Source: Planctomycetaceae bacterium (lineage in GTDB: Bacteria; Planctomycetota; Planctomycetia; Pirellulales; Pirellulaceae). Taken from it: a stretch of 44,209 bases of DNA. Below are positions 17,101-25,550 of the stretch, in pieces. Position numbers and translations under genes: made by a program. Numbering within the stretch: position 1 is the first letter of the stretch; each line of letters opens with the position of its first letter. The stretch is taken from the NCBI GenBank assembly GCA_947463915.1, contig CANHVO010000015.1:1-44209 (forward strand), written 5' to 3'. Under the pieces are notes generated by a model. The model did no database searches and was not told the DNA's origin. It saw nothing but the letters and a program-made list of their open reading frames with translations.

Positions 17101-20073
17101 TCACGGTCGGCCTGCTCTTTTTACAACCGAAAAATTCGTAAGGTCTGTTCCTTTTTGCTCCAAATCCTCGTCCATCAATTTTGGCATTCGTTGGCTCTCT
17201 GACAAGTCTCCATCGAGTTGCTTGACTCGGCTTGAACCCATTCCGTTGAAAACCCACCCGCCGTCGCAATTGGTCAGGGTAAGGTGATCGCTGTTCACTT
17301 TGACAGGCGTTGTCAAATTCGTCTTTGCCAACTCCCCAACGATCTCGATCAAACTTCTCTTTTCGGGAAAGCCTGTCCCGTTGATCAGTTCACGTGGGGG
17401 ATCTACGAAAATTCCGCATAGGCAATTCGAGAAAGTGCCCGTATTGAATTCGACGATACCGGAAGAAACATAAACAGCGGGCGTGATTTTCTGTTCAGCG
17501 ATGCGTGCCTCAACAACCAAAGTACTCAGCTTGACCGAAGCCCCTTTGCTCAAAACGGCCAATCCATAGTTCGCAACGCTGAGGAGGTTTAGTTCATTGC
17601 CGACAACTGTTCCGCCATCGACAAGCATCCCAACAAAGCTCGTATCGCGAATCGCAACATTGCTTACGTCAATTGAGCTCTGATTAAGAAGGATTCCGCA
17701 CGCAGAACCAAAAAAATCACAGTCAGTGCAAGTCACTTCCGAGTTCTCTGTGATTTGCATACCGACTCTATTTCGATTGCTATTGATGTCCCTGACGCCG
17801 TCCACGTTAACCCAAGATAGATGGACGATACTTTGTTTTATGCTCAAGCCATAAATCGCGTTCTTGAGCTCGCAGGGTTCATCCGGAGTCCCCTTGATGA
17901 CGACTGCTTTGCATGCCTTGGTTTGAATACCGATGTCGCAATTGTCAAACTGACAACCTTCAATGGTGAGCTCACTTGTGGGGCTATCCATCCAGTCGAT
18001 TCCAGCAATGCATGGCCCGTCAAACACGCAGCGTTGAATCAGTCCGGTCGCGCCGTTCCCTTGGACGCCGATCCGTTTCAAGCTGGGATCGGAATTCCCT
18101 GAAAAGTTGAATGATGAATCGCGGACGGAAACCGACGAGGTTTTTTCAGCTGAGACAACAACATCCACCGTTGATTGAAATTTGCATTCGTCCGCCACGA
18201 AAGTTGCGTTTGCCCTCGCCTTGACGCAATTATAGGACTGATTGGAGCTTGCAAAAACATCGCACTGCTTGAGTCGCAAGCTGCCACCAGCTAAATCAAT
18301 TGTGTTGAATTTCGCCGCTTGAGAGTCGAGCGTTACCTTTTCGATAGAGACTTGGCTGTCCGCTTGGATTTTGACGCAAGCTTGCTCTGTTGAAAGAATC
18401 TTAACTACCCCCTCGCCAACAAGATGGATCGAACGATCAATCAAAAGAGACTCGCGGTACGTACCCTCGAGGATCGTAATTGTGTCGCCTGCTGCTGAAT
18501 CGGCAATGGCTTTCGCAATAGACTCGTGCGTGCCTTTACCTCCAATCGAAACCGAAAAGGGTTTGCTAGGTGGCAAAGGCTTGGGGGCAACCGGTAGTTC
18601 TTTTGGTTTGATCTCTGCGACGCCAACGTCGCTTGAGGCATTGCTTGGTGACTCCCCATGTTCATTAACACCCGTATTAAGCTCCTCATTTTTGGGAGGC
18701 GAATCCGTTTGTTTCGACGTATCAGCCTTAGCCGCGAATGGTCCAGACTTGGTAATCCAAGCAACGCCTCCGATTCCCGCCAACAAAACAGTCGTCAATA
18801 GGGCAGGTAGTGCGAGCTTCCAAAGCAAACTGGACTCGCGGACAGTTGCACCTCCCGCGGAGTCTCTCATGGTCGATTGGGCAGTGCTCAAAGCATTGAG
18901 TCCACGTACCGTCTGCCCCGCTTGGATTGATTCGCCAGCTAATCCAAAGTTCGCACCCGACGTTGAGTTCAAAGCTCTGAAGGCACCGCTACGCGACAAC
19001 GACATGGAGTTGACCGTTTCCAAGAATGGAAGCGATTCTACGATCCCATCCAAATCTGCAATCATCTCGCGGACGCTCGCATACCGATCTCCAACATTCT
19101 TTGCGCAACATTTTCGGAACACAGCGTCAAATGCACTTGGGATTTTTGGATCGCGCTGATGGATCGGTCGCGGATCTTTGTTCTTGATTTGGTCTCTTAG
19201 TTCATTCAGCGTTGTCCCTGTGAAAGGAGTCTTTCCGGATAGAAGCTCGTACAGAATGACTCCGAGTGCCCAGATGTCCGATCGACCATCCAGCCATTCA
19301 ACACGGCCAGCGAATTGTTCTGGCGACATGTACATCGGCGTCCCCGCGACTTCCCGACCTTTTTTGTTTTGTTCGTCATCTTCGAGAATCGCGAGTCCGA
19401 AATCGGCCACGTAAACCCGCCCCTCCGGTTCAACCATCAGATTCTCTGGTTTTAGATCTCGATGGACGATCCCTGCTGTGTGTGCAGCATCAACCGCCAA
19501 GCAAACCTGGCGAATGATGTCCACAGTCTGCATGATAGGCAATCGAAGATCGCCCTTCTGGAGAATTTCGCGTAACGTTGAACCTTCAATCAGCTTCTGA
19601 ACGACAAATGGTTCCTGATTGGCCGTCATTCCAACTTGGTAGATGGGCACGATCGACGGATGATCCAGTTTGACCGCCTTTTTCGCTTCGTCGATATATT
19701 GCTGCCTATGGGCAGGGTTATTGATCAGCGGCCTCTTGATGGCCACCTTGCGGTCCAACAATTCATCACGTGCGCGATAGACGACGCCAAAGGCACCACG
19801 GCCCAATTCGCCCTCGACGACGAAGCCTGGGATGTCCGAGGGGAAGTCAATCTTGTTGGTTGTTCCTACCGACTGTGCTGGGGCGGACGGAACATTGCCG
19901 TCCGAACGCATTGTCGCATTGGCGAATTGAGTTGAATAGATATCGATCGAAGCTGAATTCGGATCGGGTACTCTCGTATTCGTCGTAACCGAAAAATCTG
20001 TGGTTTGGTTCGGAAATGCCGATCCAATTTGCGTTTCGTTCGGTTTCAACTTGTCTTCGTCCGGCCCAGACAT
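17101..20073 (-). CDS. Ser/Thr kinase with right-handed beta-helix ectodomain
   Basis: A 990-residue kinase. The ATG at 20073 is chosen because GAGGTG lies 6 nt upstream; a TTG at 20085 would add four residues. A Thr/Asn-rich N-terminus (1-80) precedes the kinase domain: GRGAFGVV at 91-98, Lys 113 in VAIK, HRDLKPEN at 204-211, DFG at 224-226 and GTPMYMSPEQ at 244-253. A TM helix lies near 418-440. Residues about 520-960 are a run of short repeats of the pectate-lyase-like beta-helix type (TFVADECKFQSTVDVVVS, SVSVRDSSFNFSG, LTIEGCQFDNCDIGI). This topology places a possible polysaccharide- or ligand-binding helix outside the cytoplasm. All catalytic residues are present. Confidence 0.88.
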   Translation of the reverse strand: MSGPDEDKLKPNETQIGSAFPNQTTDFSVTTNTRVPDPNSASIDIYSTQFANATMRSDGNVPSAPAQSVGTTNKIDFPSDIPGFVVEGELGRGAFGVVYRARDELLDRKVAIKRPLINNPAHRQQYIDEAKKAVKLDHPSIVPIYQVGMTANQEPFVVQKLIEGSTLREILQKGDLRLPIMQTVDIIRQVCLAVDAAHTAGIVHRDLKPENLMVEPEGRVYVADFGLAILEDDEQNKKGREVAGTPMYMSPEQFAGRVEWLDGRSDIWALGVILYELLSGKTPFTGTTLNELRDQIKNKDPRPIHQRDPKIPSAFDAVFRKCCAKNVGDRYASVREMIADLDGIVESLPFLETVNSMSLSRSGAFRALNSTSGANFGLAGESIQAGQTVRGLNALSTAQSTMRDSAGGATVRESSLLWKLALPALLTTVLLAGIGGVAWITKSGPFAAKADTSKQTDSPPKNEELNTGVNEHGESPSNASSDVGVAEIKPKELPVAPKPLPPSKPFSVSIGGKGTHESIAKAIADSAAGDTITILEGTYRESLLIDRSIHLVGEGVVKILSTEQACVKIQADSQVSIEKVTLDSQAAKFNTIDLAGGSLRLKQCDVFASSNQSYNCVKARANATFVADECKFQSTVDVVVSAEKTSSVSVRDSSFNFSGNSDPSLKRIGVQGNGATGLIQRCVFDGPCIAGIDWMDSPTSELTIEGCQFDNCDIGIQTKACKAVVIKGTPDEPCELKNAIYGLSIKQSIVHLSWVNVDGVRDINSNRNRVGMQITENSEVTCTDCDFFGSACGILLNQSSIDVSNVAIRDTSFVGMLVDGGTVVGNELNLLSVANYGLAVLSKGASVKLSTLVVEARIAEQKITPAVYVSSGIVEFNTGTFSNCLCGIFVDPPRELINGTGFPEKRSLIEIVGELAKTNLTTPVKVNSDHLTLTNCDGGWVFNGMGSSRVKQLDGDLSESQRMPKLMDEDLEQKGTDLTNFSVVKRAGRP

Positions 20074-20433
20074 ACAACACCTCAAGTTGGAATTCGCGAC
20101 CAGAGTAAAACACGTAGCCCTTAAGTCTCGAGGGAAAGGTCCAAGGTGGCACTGGAAGCAGCATGCTCACGTTCCTCTCTATCTTAAACCCGCTGATCAA
20201 GACCGAACAGACGTGGCAATCAAAATGCCCGCCCAAGTTACGCACGCCCGCAATTCGCCGAGAAACTCGCGTTCTAGCCCATCTACGTTGATAACCGCAA
20301 CTAACGCCAAAGCTTGGTCGCTTTCCGTTTCGATGGTGTCTTGCCGGCGATTGGCGCAAGTATGGCGTTCAGGCGATACTGACGTAGAATAAAAACAGTT
20401 CTAACTACAATCACTTAAAGTGGAAAGTTTGCC
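20074..20433. other. Intergenic region between divergent genes
   Basis: This 360-bp stretch separates the minus-strand kinase from the plus-strand Coa1-like gene and should contain both promoters. I see no repeat, RNA or convincing promoter motif in it. The frames open here have no family-like content. Confidence 0.5.
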
Positions 20434-20916
20434 ATGTCCTTTACGCCGGCTACGTTCGATTCACCACAAACGAATGCGAATGGTCCGAAGAAACGACGGA
20501 TATGGCCTTGGGTTGTCTTTCCCCTTGGCTGCATAACTTTGATCGGTGTCTGCTGTTGTGGCGGATTGGGAATGCTAGGATTCGGAGTCTTCGCTGCACT
20601 GAAATCCTCCGAACCATACCAAACCGGCCTTAAGCGGGTTCTGGCGAGTGAGGACGTCAAGGACGCAATCGGAGAGCCGATTAAACCCAGCTTCCTTGTG
20701 CAAGGAAACATAAATCTTCAAAACGAGAATGGTGAGGCCGATATTACCTTCCCAGTGACAGGGCCTCGAGGGACCGCTCAAGTCCACGTAAGAGGAACTC
20801 GCGCGGGTGGAAAATGGAGATATGACGAAATTTCCGTCACTTTAGATGAAGGAGCCGTCATCGATTTGTCCAAAGAACCCATCGGGCGGATTCGTACTGT
20901 TGGGGAAGATGCCTAA
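20434..20916 (+). CDS. Coa1-like (cytochrome oxidase complex assembly protein 1-type) membrane protein
   Basis: A 160-residue protein with a Pro/Lys-rich N-terminus, one TM helix near 25-55 (WVVFPLGCITLIGVCCCGGLG) and a C-terminal domain of about 90 residues. The domain reads ASEDVKDAIGEPI, then ADITFPVTGPRGTAQVHVRG and KWRYDEISVTL, the usual pattern of the Coa1/Tim21-like family ('DP.V..alG.pi ... W....l'). In eukaryotes the family helps cytochrome oxidase assembly, but bacterial members are often uncharacterised and may do something else. The TM carries Cys-Cys-Cys-Gly. The next gene is 220 bp away, so it is probably monocistronic. Confidence 0.75.
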   Translation: MSFTPATFDSPQTNANGPKKRRIWPWVVFPLGCITLIGVCCCGGLGMLGFGVFAALKSSEPYQTGLKRVLASEDVKDAIGEPIKPSFLVQGNINLQNENGEADITFPVTGPRGTAQVHVRGTRAGGKWRYDEISVTLDEGAVIDLSKEPIGRIRTVGEDA

Positions 20917-20971
20917 ACGTTACCATTCGATTCCCCTATTGCCCAGTTTCGGATCCGTTTTGAAGCATTTT

Positions 20972-21040
20972 GTAGCGAAACTCGTCAAGAGTTTCGGTCG
21001 TTTCCGCGATGCGGCCGAAAGTCTTGACGACTTTCGCTAC
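20972..21040 (+). repeat. GTAGCG bipartite palindrome, copy 3 (core)
   Basis: A 69-bp core in the A-left orientation with canonical arms and a spacer of TCGTTTCCGCGATGCGG. It lies 55 bp after the Coa1-like stop and about 100 bp before the next start. The upstream part, TTGAAGCATTTT, matches the outer left end of other copies. Confidence 0.9.
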
Positions 21041-21137
21041 ACAAAAGCCTGACAATTTCCTGACTTTCACTTTGGTCTCCAATGGTACATTGTCTCCAAG
21101 ATCAATTGTTAGCACTTGAAACGAAGGACTCTCAACC

Positions 21138-22832
21138 ATGCCTGCCTCTTTTCGACGCAACTTCATTCATAATTCGGCACTGGTTGCCGTGTTCTGCTTG
21201 CATTTCCAGCCTTGCTTCGCCTTTGCTGCGGACGACGAAAAGGAAGTCGAAAGCAAAGTGGTTTCGGTCGGGTTATTCAAAAACGGACTAGCCGTAATCA
21301 AACGCGAAGTTGCTTTACCCGGCAATGGCACCGTTCGTGTTGCGGATGTTCCAGAACCCATTCACGGAACCTTCTTTGTGGAAAGCAATGGACCATTAGA
21401 AGCGCGTGTTGAGATGCGACGCGTTGCAATGAAGAACCAGCCTTCGCTTGGGCAAAATCTTCAGGATGAGTTAGCCGGTCTCAAGGTTACGGTCTATGGC
21501 AAGAACGCCAAGACGCCAGTGACGGGAACGGTTGTCCGAATTCCGAAACCGGAAACAGATTTGGCTTCGGACAACACAGGGTGGTCGCCCTACACCACAT
21601 TATTCTCGCGCAGTGTGGCACCGATAGCGTCCAACCCGAGCCGATTTCTTTTGCTCAATACCGAAAAAGGAATCTCGTACATCGATCTCAACGAGATCGC
21701 TTCTGTCGACGCCGAAGGAAGTCCAAAACGCGATCCGGTGATGGAGAACAAGCCTGTGTTACTTTTGGACAACGCAGCCAAGTCAGCAAGCACTATGGCT
21801 CGAATCAGTTATCTCGCCCATGGGCTCAGTTGGGCCCCTAGCTACAAAATCACCTTGATCAACGCCAAGCGATTGGCCATTGAGCAAAATGCCGTGATTC
21901 GAAATGAGCTTGTCGATCTAAAGGATACGGAAGTCTCCGTGATCAGCGGTTACCCAAGTGTGCAATTTAGCCAAGTGATCTCACCCCTTGCGGCAACACA
22001 ATCATGGACGCATTTCTTTCAGCAACTTGACGAACGACGGGGAGGCAGCAACGCCGTCATGGTCCAGGGCATGGGACAAGTGGCGAGCAATCGGCGAGGT
22101 GGCGATGATGGATCGGAACCAGTCGTTGCCCCCAACGTGGGTGACACCATCGATTTGTTTTACCACTCCATCGGCAAACGCTCGCTTAAGAAAGGAGACT
22201 CTATTGCGTTGTCGACCGGTGCGGCGCAGGTCGATTACGAACGCATTGTCCAGTGGACCATTCCAGACAATCGGGATGAATGGGGCGCCCCCACAAACAA
22301 TCATAATGTCGATCCGAACACGGGTGAACAGATGCAAGACGACGTATGGGATGCTTTGAAGTTTAAAAACATGCTGCCGTTTCCAATGACGACAGCCCCA
22401 GCCACCGTGCTGACAGGCGACAATTTCAGCGGCCAGGGGCAAGTGCTTTGGACCAACAAAAACGAAGAAGCGACTCTGCGAGTCAACAAGGCCCTCAGCA
22501 TTCGCGCAAGGCATGTCGAGTACGAAAGCCAAGTCGGGGATCCCGCTAAGTCCGAACGCGATCTCGTCAATATTGGTGGCCGACGATTTAGGAAAGTCAC
22601 GGTCAATGGTGAGCTTCGCCTAAGCAACGGCCGTCCAACGGAAACAAAAATGAGCATCAAACGCCAGTTCTCCGGCGACTACATCAAAGGGGATGACTCT
22701 CCCAAAGTCGATCTTCGCGAAGAAGGAGTTTGGACCGTGAACAAGCGAAACGAACTGCTTTGGACAATCGTTCTGAAACCAGCCGAAGAACGCACGGTGA
22801 AGTTTCAGTACTCCATACTAATCAATTTTTGA
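21138..22832 (+). CDS. Secreted DUF4139-like protein
   Basis: A 564-residue protein with an N-terminal signal peptide (hydrophobic LVAVFCLHFQPCFAFA, cut near residue 31). GAAGGA lies 9 nt upstream. Its N-terminal strand VVSVGLFKNGLAVIKREVALPG and the C-terminal part (VIRNELVDLKDTEVSVISGYPS; LLWTIVLKPAEERTVKFQYSI) fit the DUF4139/mucoidy-inhibitor-like beta-rich family. Residues about 345-400 and 430-480 form another beta-rich region. Family function is unclear; members are exported or cell-surface proteins. Assignment is by resemblance. Confidence 0.65.
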   Translation: MPASFRRNFIHNSALVAVFCLHFQPCFAFAADDEKEVESKVVSVGLFKNGLAVIKREVALPGNGTVRVADVPEPIHGTFFVESNGPLEARVEMRRVAMKNQPSLGQNLQDELAGLKVTVYGKNAKTPVTGTVVRIPKPETDLASDNTGWSPYTTLFSRSVAPIASNPSRFLLLNTEKGISYIDLNEIASVDAEGSPKRDPVMENKPVLLLDNAAKSASTMARISYLAHGLSWAPSYKITLINAKRLAIEQNAVIRNELVDLKDTEVSVISGYPSVQFSQVISPLAATQSWTHFFQQLDERRGGSNAVMVQGMGQVASNRRGGDDGSEPVVAPNVGDTIDLFYHSIGKRSLKKGDSIALSTGAAQVDYERIVQWTIPDNRDEWGAPTNNHNVDPNTGEQMQDDVWDALKFKNMLPFPMTTAPATVLTGDNFSGQGQVLWTNKNEEATLRVNKALSIRARHVEYESQVGDPAKSERDLVNIGGRRFRKVTVNGELRLSNGRPTETKMSIKRQFSGDYIKGDDSPKVDLREEGVWTVNKRNELLWTIVLKPAEERTVKFQYSILINF

Positions 22833-22893
22833 TTCGATGCGCAGCAGTGCTGTTCAAATCGCCGCGCGAAGTAAGAAAACGGTCTCCAGGGCT

Positions 22894-23667
22894 TCATGGC
22901 CGGGCCATCATTGGGAACACCTCGACATCGACCCCTGTAGCATAGTGCGCATAGTCTGGAGGGCGATCCGTTTTGGGTAGGCCAACGGCCTCAAGCATCG
23001 TTTGCTTCAGCGATAGTACTGTGGCTCGCTGAGCTGGATAAGGTTTGTGAGAGACTTGCCCGGAATGCATTACTCCATGCCGCTCTACAAAAAGAAGGTA
23101 ACGTTCCAGTAGGAAGTGCTACAAGGAATGGAGTTCCGATGGTCCGAGATGTTCGCCAATGGAGTACTCCACCTGCACTGCAGCTTTCGAACCGATTCGG
23201 GCATTCGAGTACGCGATGCGTTCAGAGTTCTGGCGGATCGATTGACGAGCCACATAATACGGCAAGCTCCAGCCGAGGTTGGCGGCCAATACGGCGATGA
23301 CGGAGTTCGCGTCCAAGGAGAAAAAGTAGACTCCAGGCATCCCTTGATGTACGACATAGGTTCTCATGTTGGTTTCCAAAAAGTTGAAACCAGACCCCAG
23401 TTTCCACCATCGAGGGCGGACGTTTTTCATCACAAACGGAACAAGACCGATAAACGCTTTCCCCTCGAACTCATCAACGATCAGTGGCTTCGGAATGAGT
23501 GATTGAAGAAGACTCGCAGGCACCTCCCAATGAAGAAATAGCAGGTCTCGCCAAAGCTGATAGCCAGCAGGCTTCCCATCAGGCCGAACGGTAGCCGAGA
23601 CTCGGTCAATCACGATCACTCCTCGATTGAAAACGGTAGATTGTAGCAAGGCCTGAAAGGCCGACAT
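22894..23667 (-). pseudogene. DUF2071 (YqjF-like) gene with one in-frame amber codon
   Basis: The minus-strand frame runs 257 codons from the ATG at 23667 to TGA at 22894, interrupted once by TAG at 23119-23121. The first 182 residues carry DUF2071 features: WRDLLFLHWEVP, PKPLIVDEFEGKAFIGLVPF and MPGVYFFSLDANS. Immediately after the TAG the same frame continues HFLLERYLLFVERHGVMH and then PYPAQRATVL, matching the typical C-terminal end of the family (L-E-H-F-L-x-E-R-Y). A GAG Glu codon would need only one base change to become TAG. It is therefore a nonsense-mutated gene, a sequencing error or, less likely, a stop-suppressed gene. DUF2071 has no established enzyme activity. Confidence 0.8.
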
Positions 23668-23675
23668 ATTCCTAG

Positions 23676-23695
23676 CCGTGGCTGATAAGCCACGG
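23676..23695. repeat. Hairpin CCGTGGCT-GATA-AGCCACGG
   Basis: A perfect 8-bp stem with a 4-nt loop, just upstream of the DUF2071 start. A second small dyad, GGCCTGAAAGGCC, covers about 23650-23662. Both look like short dispersed repeats rather than a regulatory site. Confidence 0.6.
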
Positions 23696-23748
23696 TGTCA
23701 AGACCAATCGAGAGACGAGCCCCGAAAGGCAACGCAGTGAAACATTTT

Positions 23749-23817
23749 GTAGCGAAACTCGTCTAAAGTTTCGGTTGTTTATGCAGTGCAGCCGAAAGTC
23801 TAGACGACTTTCGCTAC
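23749..23817 (+). repeat. GTAGCG bipartite palindrome, copy 4 (variant loops)
   Basis: A 69-bp core in A-left orientation. Its A loop is GTCTA rather than GTCAA and its B loop is TAGAC rather than TTGAC, so the loops remain complementary. One A-stem base (G to A) is uncompensated. The full element extends from about 23728 (GGCAACGC) to 23864, where its right end overlaps the stop codon of the next minus-strand gene. Confidence 0.88.
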
Positions 23818-23849
23818 AGAATAGCCTGTTTTCCGTCGAGGAAAATGCT

Positions 23850-24326
23850 TCACAGCGTTTGCCCGATTGGGGCTATCGCCCGTTTCGCATTGAGCCGAAT
23901 TGCAGCTTGCAATCGCTCTTTTGAGACTGCGTTTTTGAGTATCAACGGATCGTGTGGGAAAGCGGGATGGTAGAGAAGGAACGCAGGTATGGAAACCAAT
24001 CCATTGTCTCTTAACAATTGAACAACCGCAGGATCGCTGTTCGTCATATCAGCGCGAAGCGTGACCAATCCGTGATCCCTTATGAAACGATAAGAATCAT
24101 CGCTATTGATGGCAGTCGTTTCATGATACGCGCAAATCGGATCCCAATCTGCAGACAGCGTGATCAACACGGATTGGTTGCGTTGGAGTGCAAGCTGGAG
24201 AGTCGCTGATGAATAAGGCTCCCATTGTAGCGGCCTATTGCGAAAGCTGTCGACAATCAACCAAGTCCCCAACGCGACGACTACGAAAACGACGAATAAC
24301 GATCGGATACCAAACTGAACTCGCAT
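23850..24326 (-). CDS. Membrane-anchored thioredoxin-like protein lacking the first CxxC cysteine
   Basis: A 158-residue protein starting at the ATG at 24326 (FGIRSLFVVFVVVALGTWLI), where a TM helix begins; longer starts at 24365 and 24395 add residues with no family support. A thioredoxin-like fold follows, close to the DsbD C-terminal domain: LITLSADWDPICAYHE, then RADMTNSD and VSIPAFLLY with the cis-Pro. The usual CxxC is DPIC, so the first Cys is Asp. It may not be able to act as a dithiol oxidoreductase. The last codons, ACG CTG TGA, coincide with the outer end of the palindrome at 23749, which supplies the stop. Confidence 0.7.
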   Translation of the reverse strand: MRVQFGIRSLFVVFVVVALGTWLIVDSFRNRPLQWEPYSSATLQLALQRNQSVLITLSADWDPICAYHETTAINSDDSYRFIRDHGLVTLRADMTNSDPAVVQLLRDNGLVSIPAFLLYHPAFPHDPLILKNAVSKERLQAAIRLNAKRAIAPIGQTL

Positions 24327-24638
24327 AATCCGCTCGCTATCCTCAAATTTGGACCGACAACTCATGATAGGAAATGCATGAGACCGACAAGCCATTCTAC
24401 AACCATGCCATCTTACAAGGGCGAAAGCTGTTTGGAGAGGGGACTTCGTTTAACCGTCAGCCGTAGGTGTACTGCCAAAAGAACGCGGTACGCCTACGGC
24501 AGACCGTTAGACGACCGCGAATCCTAGCATAGCCAGCGATTTATCTCACTTTCCGGCGTCGTATTATGCAGGTTGCGTTTTTTCTTGCTAAACTTGGGGA
24601 CTATCGAATATTCGCGCCACTCACCTTGTCAGTTGCCC
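24327..24638. other. Intergenic region upstream of the DUF58 gene
   Basis: This 312-bp gap separates divergent genes. Apart from the palindrome at 24447-24513 I see only unique sequence. Promoters for both sides must be here, but none can be read with confidence. Confidence 0.45.
24447..24513. repeat. 67-bp imperfect palindrome (CGTTTAAC...GCCGTAGG)
   Basis: The left half reads CGTTTAACCGTCAGCCGTAG onward, and the reverse complement of the right half reads CGTCTAACGGTCTGCCGTAG onward. Most positions agree, with an 8-nt centre. A single arm of this family recurs at 35566-35591. It lies between divergent genes. Confidence 0.7.
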
Positions 24639-25550
24639 ATGGCTGAGACTTCTACAATTCGCTCTTCCAAGCCTTCCTCGGCTCTTCTTTCCGCGGAAAC
24701 GATGGCCAAACTAGAACGCATGGAGCTGGTAAGCCGAAAGATCTTCCGCGGTCGGATGAAGGGGGAGCGAAGAAGCAAACGCAAAGGGCAGAGTGTCGAA
24801 TTCGCAGACTTCAAGAATTACGTCAGTGGCGATGACTTGCGGTTTATCGATTGGAATCTGTTCGCCAGAATGGATCGGCTGTACCTCAAGATCTTTCTCG
24901 AAGAAGAAGACCTCCATTTTTACACCATTATTGACGATTCCATGTCGATGGATTTTGGTGACCCAAGCAAATTTTTCGTCGCAAAACAAATCGCGGCCAG
25001 TCTCGCTTACATCGGCTTGTGCCGTGGCGATCGCGTTTCTGTGTCCAGCTTTGAAACGTCGGCCAGTCCGGTTGTGATCCGCGGCAAGTCATCCGCGCAT
25101 CGATTGATTGGGCATCTTGAGTCGCTATCCTGCGTTGCCTCGGCCTGCACGATGTCGGAATCGATCAAACGATTCTGCGTCAAGAACACCGGCAAAGGAA
25201 TCGTGGTGCTTGTGACCGACTTGATGAACAAGTCCGGTTACGAAGCAGCCCTTCGAATGTTGGTCGCTCGCGAGATGGACATTTTCCTCATTCACTTGTT
25301 GAGCCCTGAGGAGCTTAATCCTGCGGCTCAAGGAGACCTGAAATTGGTAGATTGCGAAGACGGTGACCAAAGAGAAGTATCCATCTCCGCTGGACTGCTC
25401 AATCGATACCAACAAACCTTGGCCGCCTTTATCGAGCAAGCGAAGTCATTCTGCAACAAACGTTCGATCACGTATGTCCCCGCTAGAAGCGATCAAGCAG
25501 CAGATGTGCTTGTCAATGAATACCTTCGCAGCAAAGGACTCGTGCGATGA
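24639..25550 (+). CDS. DUF58 domain protein
   Basis: A 303-residue protein starting at the ATG at 24639; the frame's earlier start at 24573 would add 22 residues not typical of the family. GDDLRFIDWN at 64-73 and the following KIFLEEEDL are the DUF58 signature, and DDSMSM at 99-104 is the MIDAS-like DxSxS of the VWA-like fold (here DDSMSM). DUF58 proteins usually sit with MoxR-type AAA ATPases and VWA membrane proteins and are thought to work in their assembly. It overlaps the VWA gene by 4 bp (ATGA). No MoxR gene lies in this window near it. Confidence 0.88.
   Translation: MAETSTIRSSKPSSALLSAETMAKLERMELVSRKIFRGRMKGERRSKRKGQSVEFADFKNYVSGDDLRFIDWNLFARMDRLYLKIFLEEEDLHFYTIIDDSMSMDFGDPSKFFVAKQIAASLAYIGLCRGDRVSVSSFETSASPVVIRGKSSAHRLIGHLESLSCVASACTMSESIKRFCVKNTGKGIVVLVTDLMNKSGYEAALRMLVAREMDIFLIHLLSPEELNPAAQGDLKLVDCEDGDQREVSISAGLLNRYQQTLAAFIEQAKSFCNKRSITYVPARSDQAADVLVNEYLRSKGLVR

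Noticed and set aside
18371-19159. A 262-codon frame antisense to the beta-helix kinase
   Set aside because: It lies fully inside a gene with clear kinase motifs, has no recognisable domain and follows the codon shadow of the real gene.
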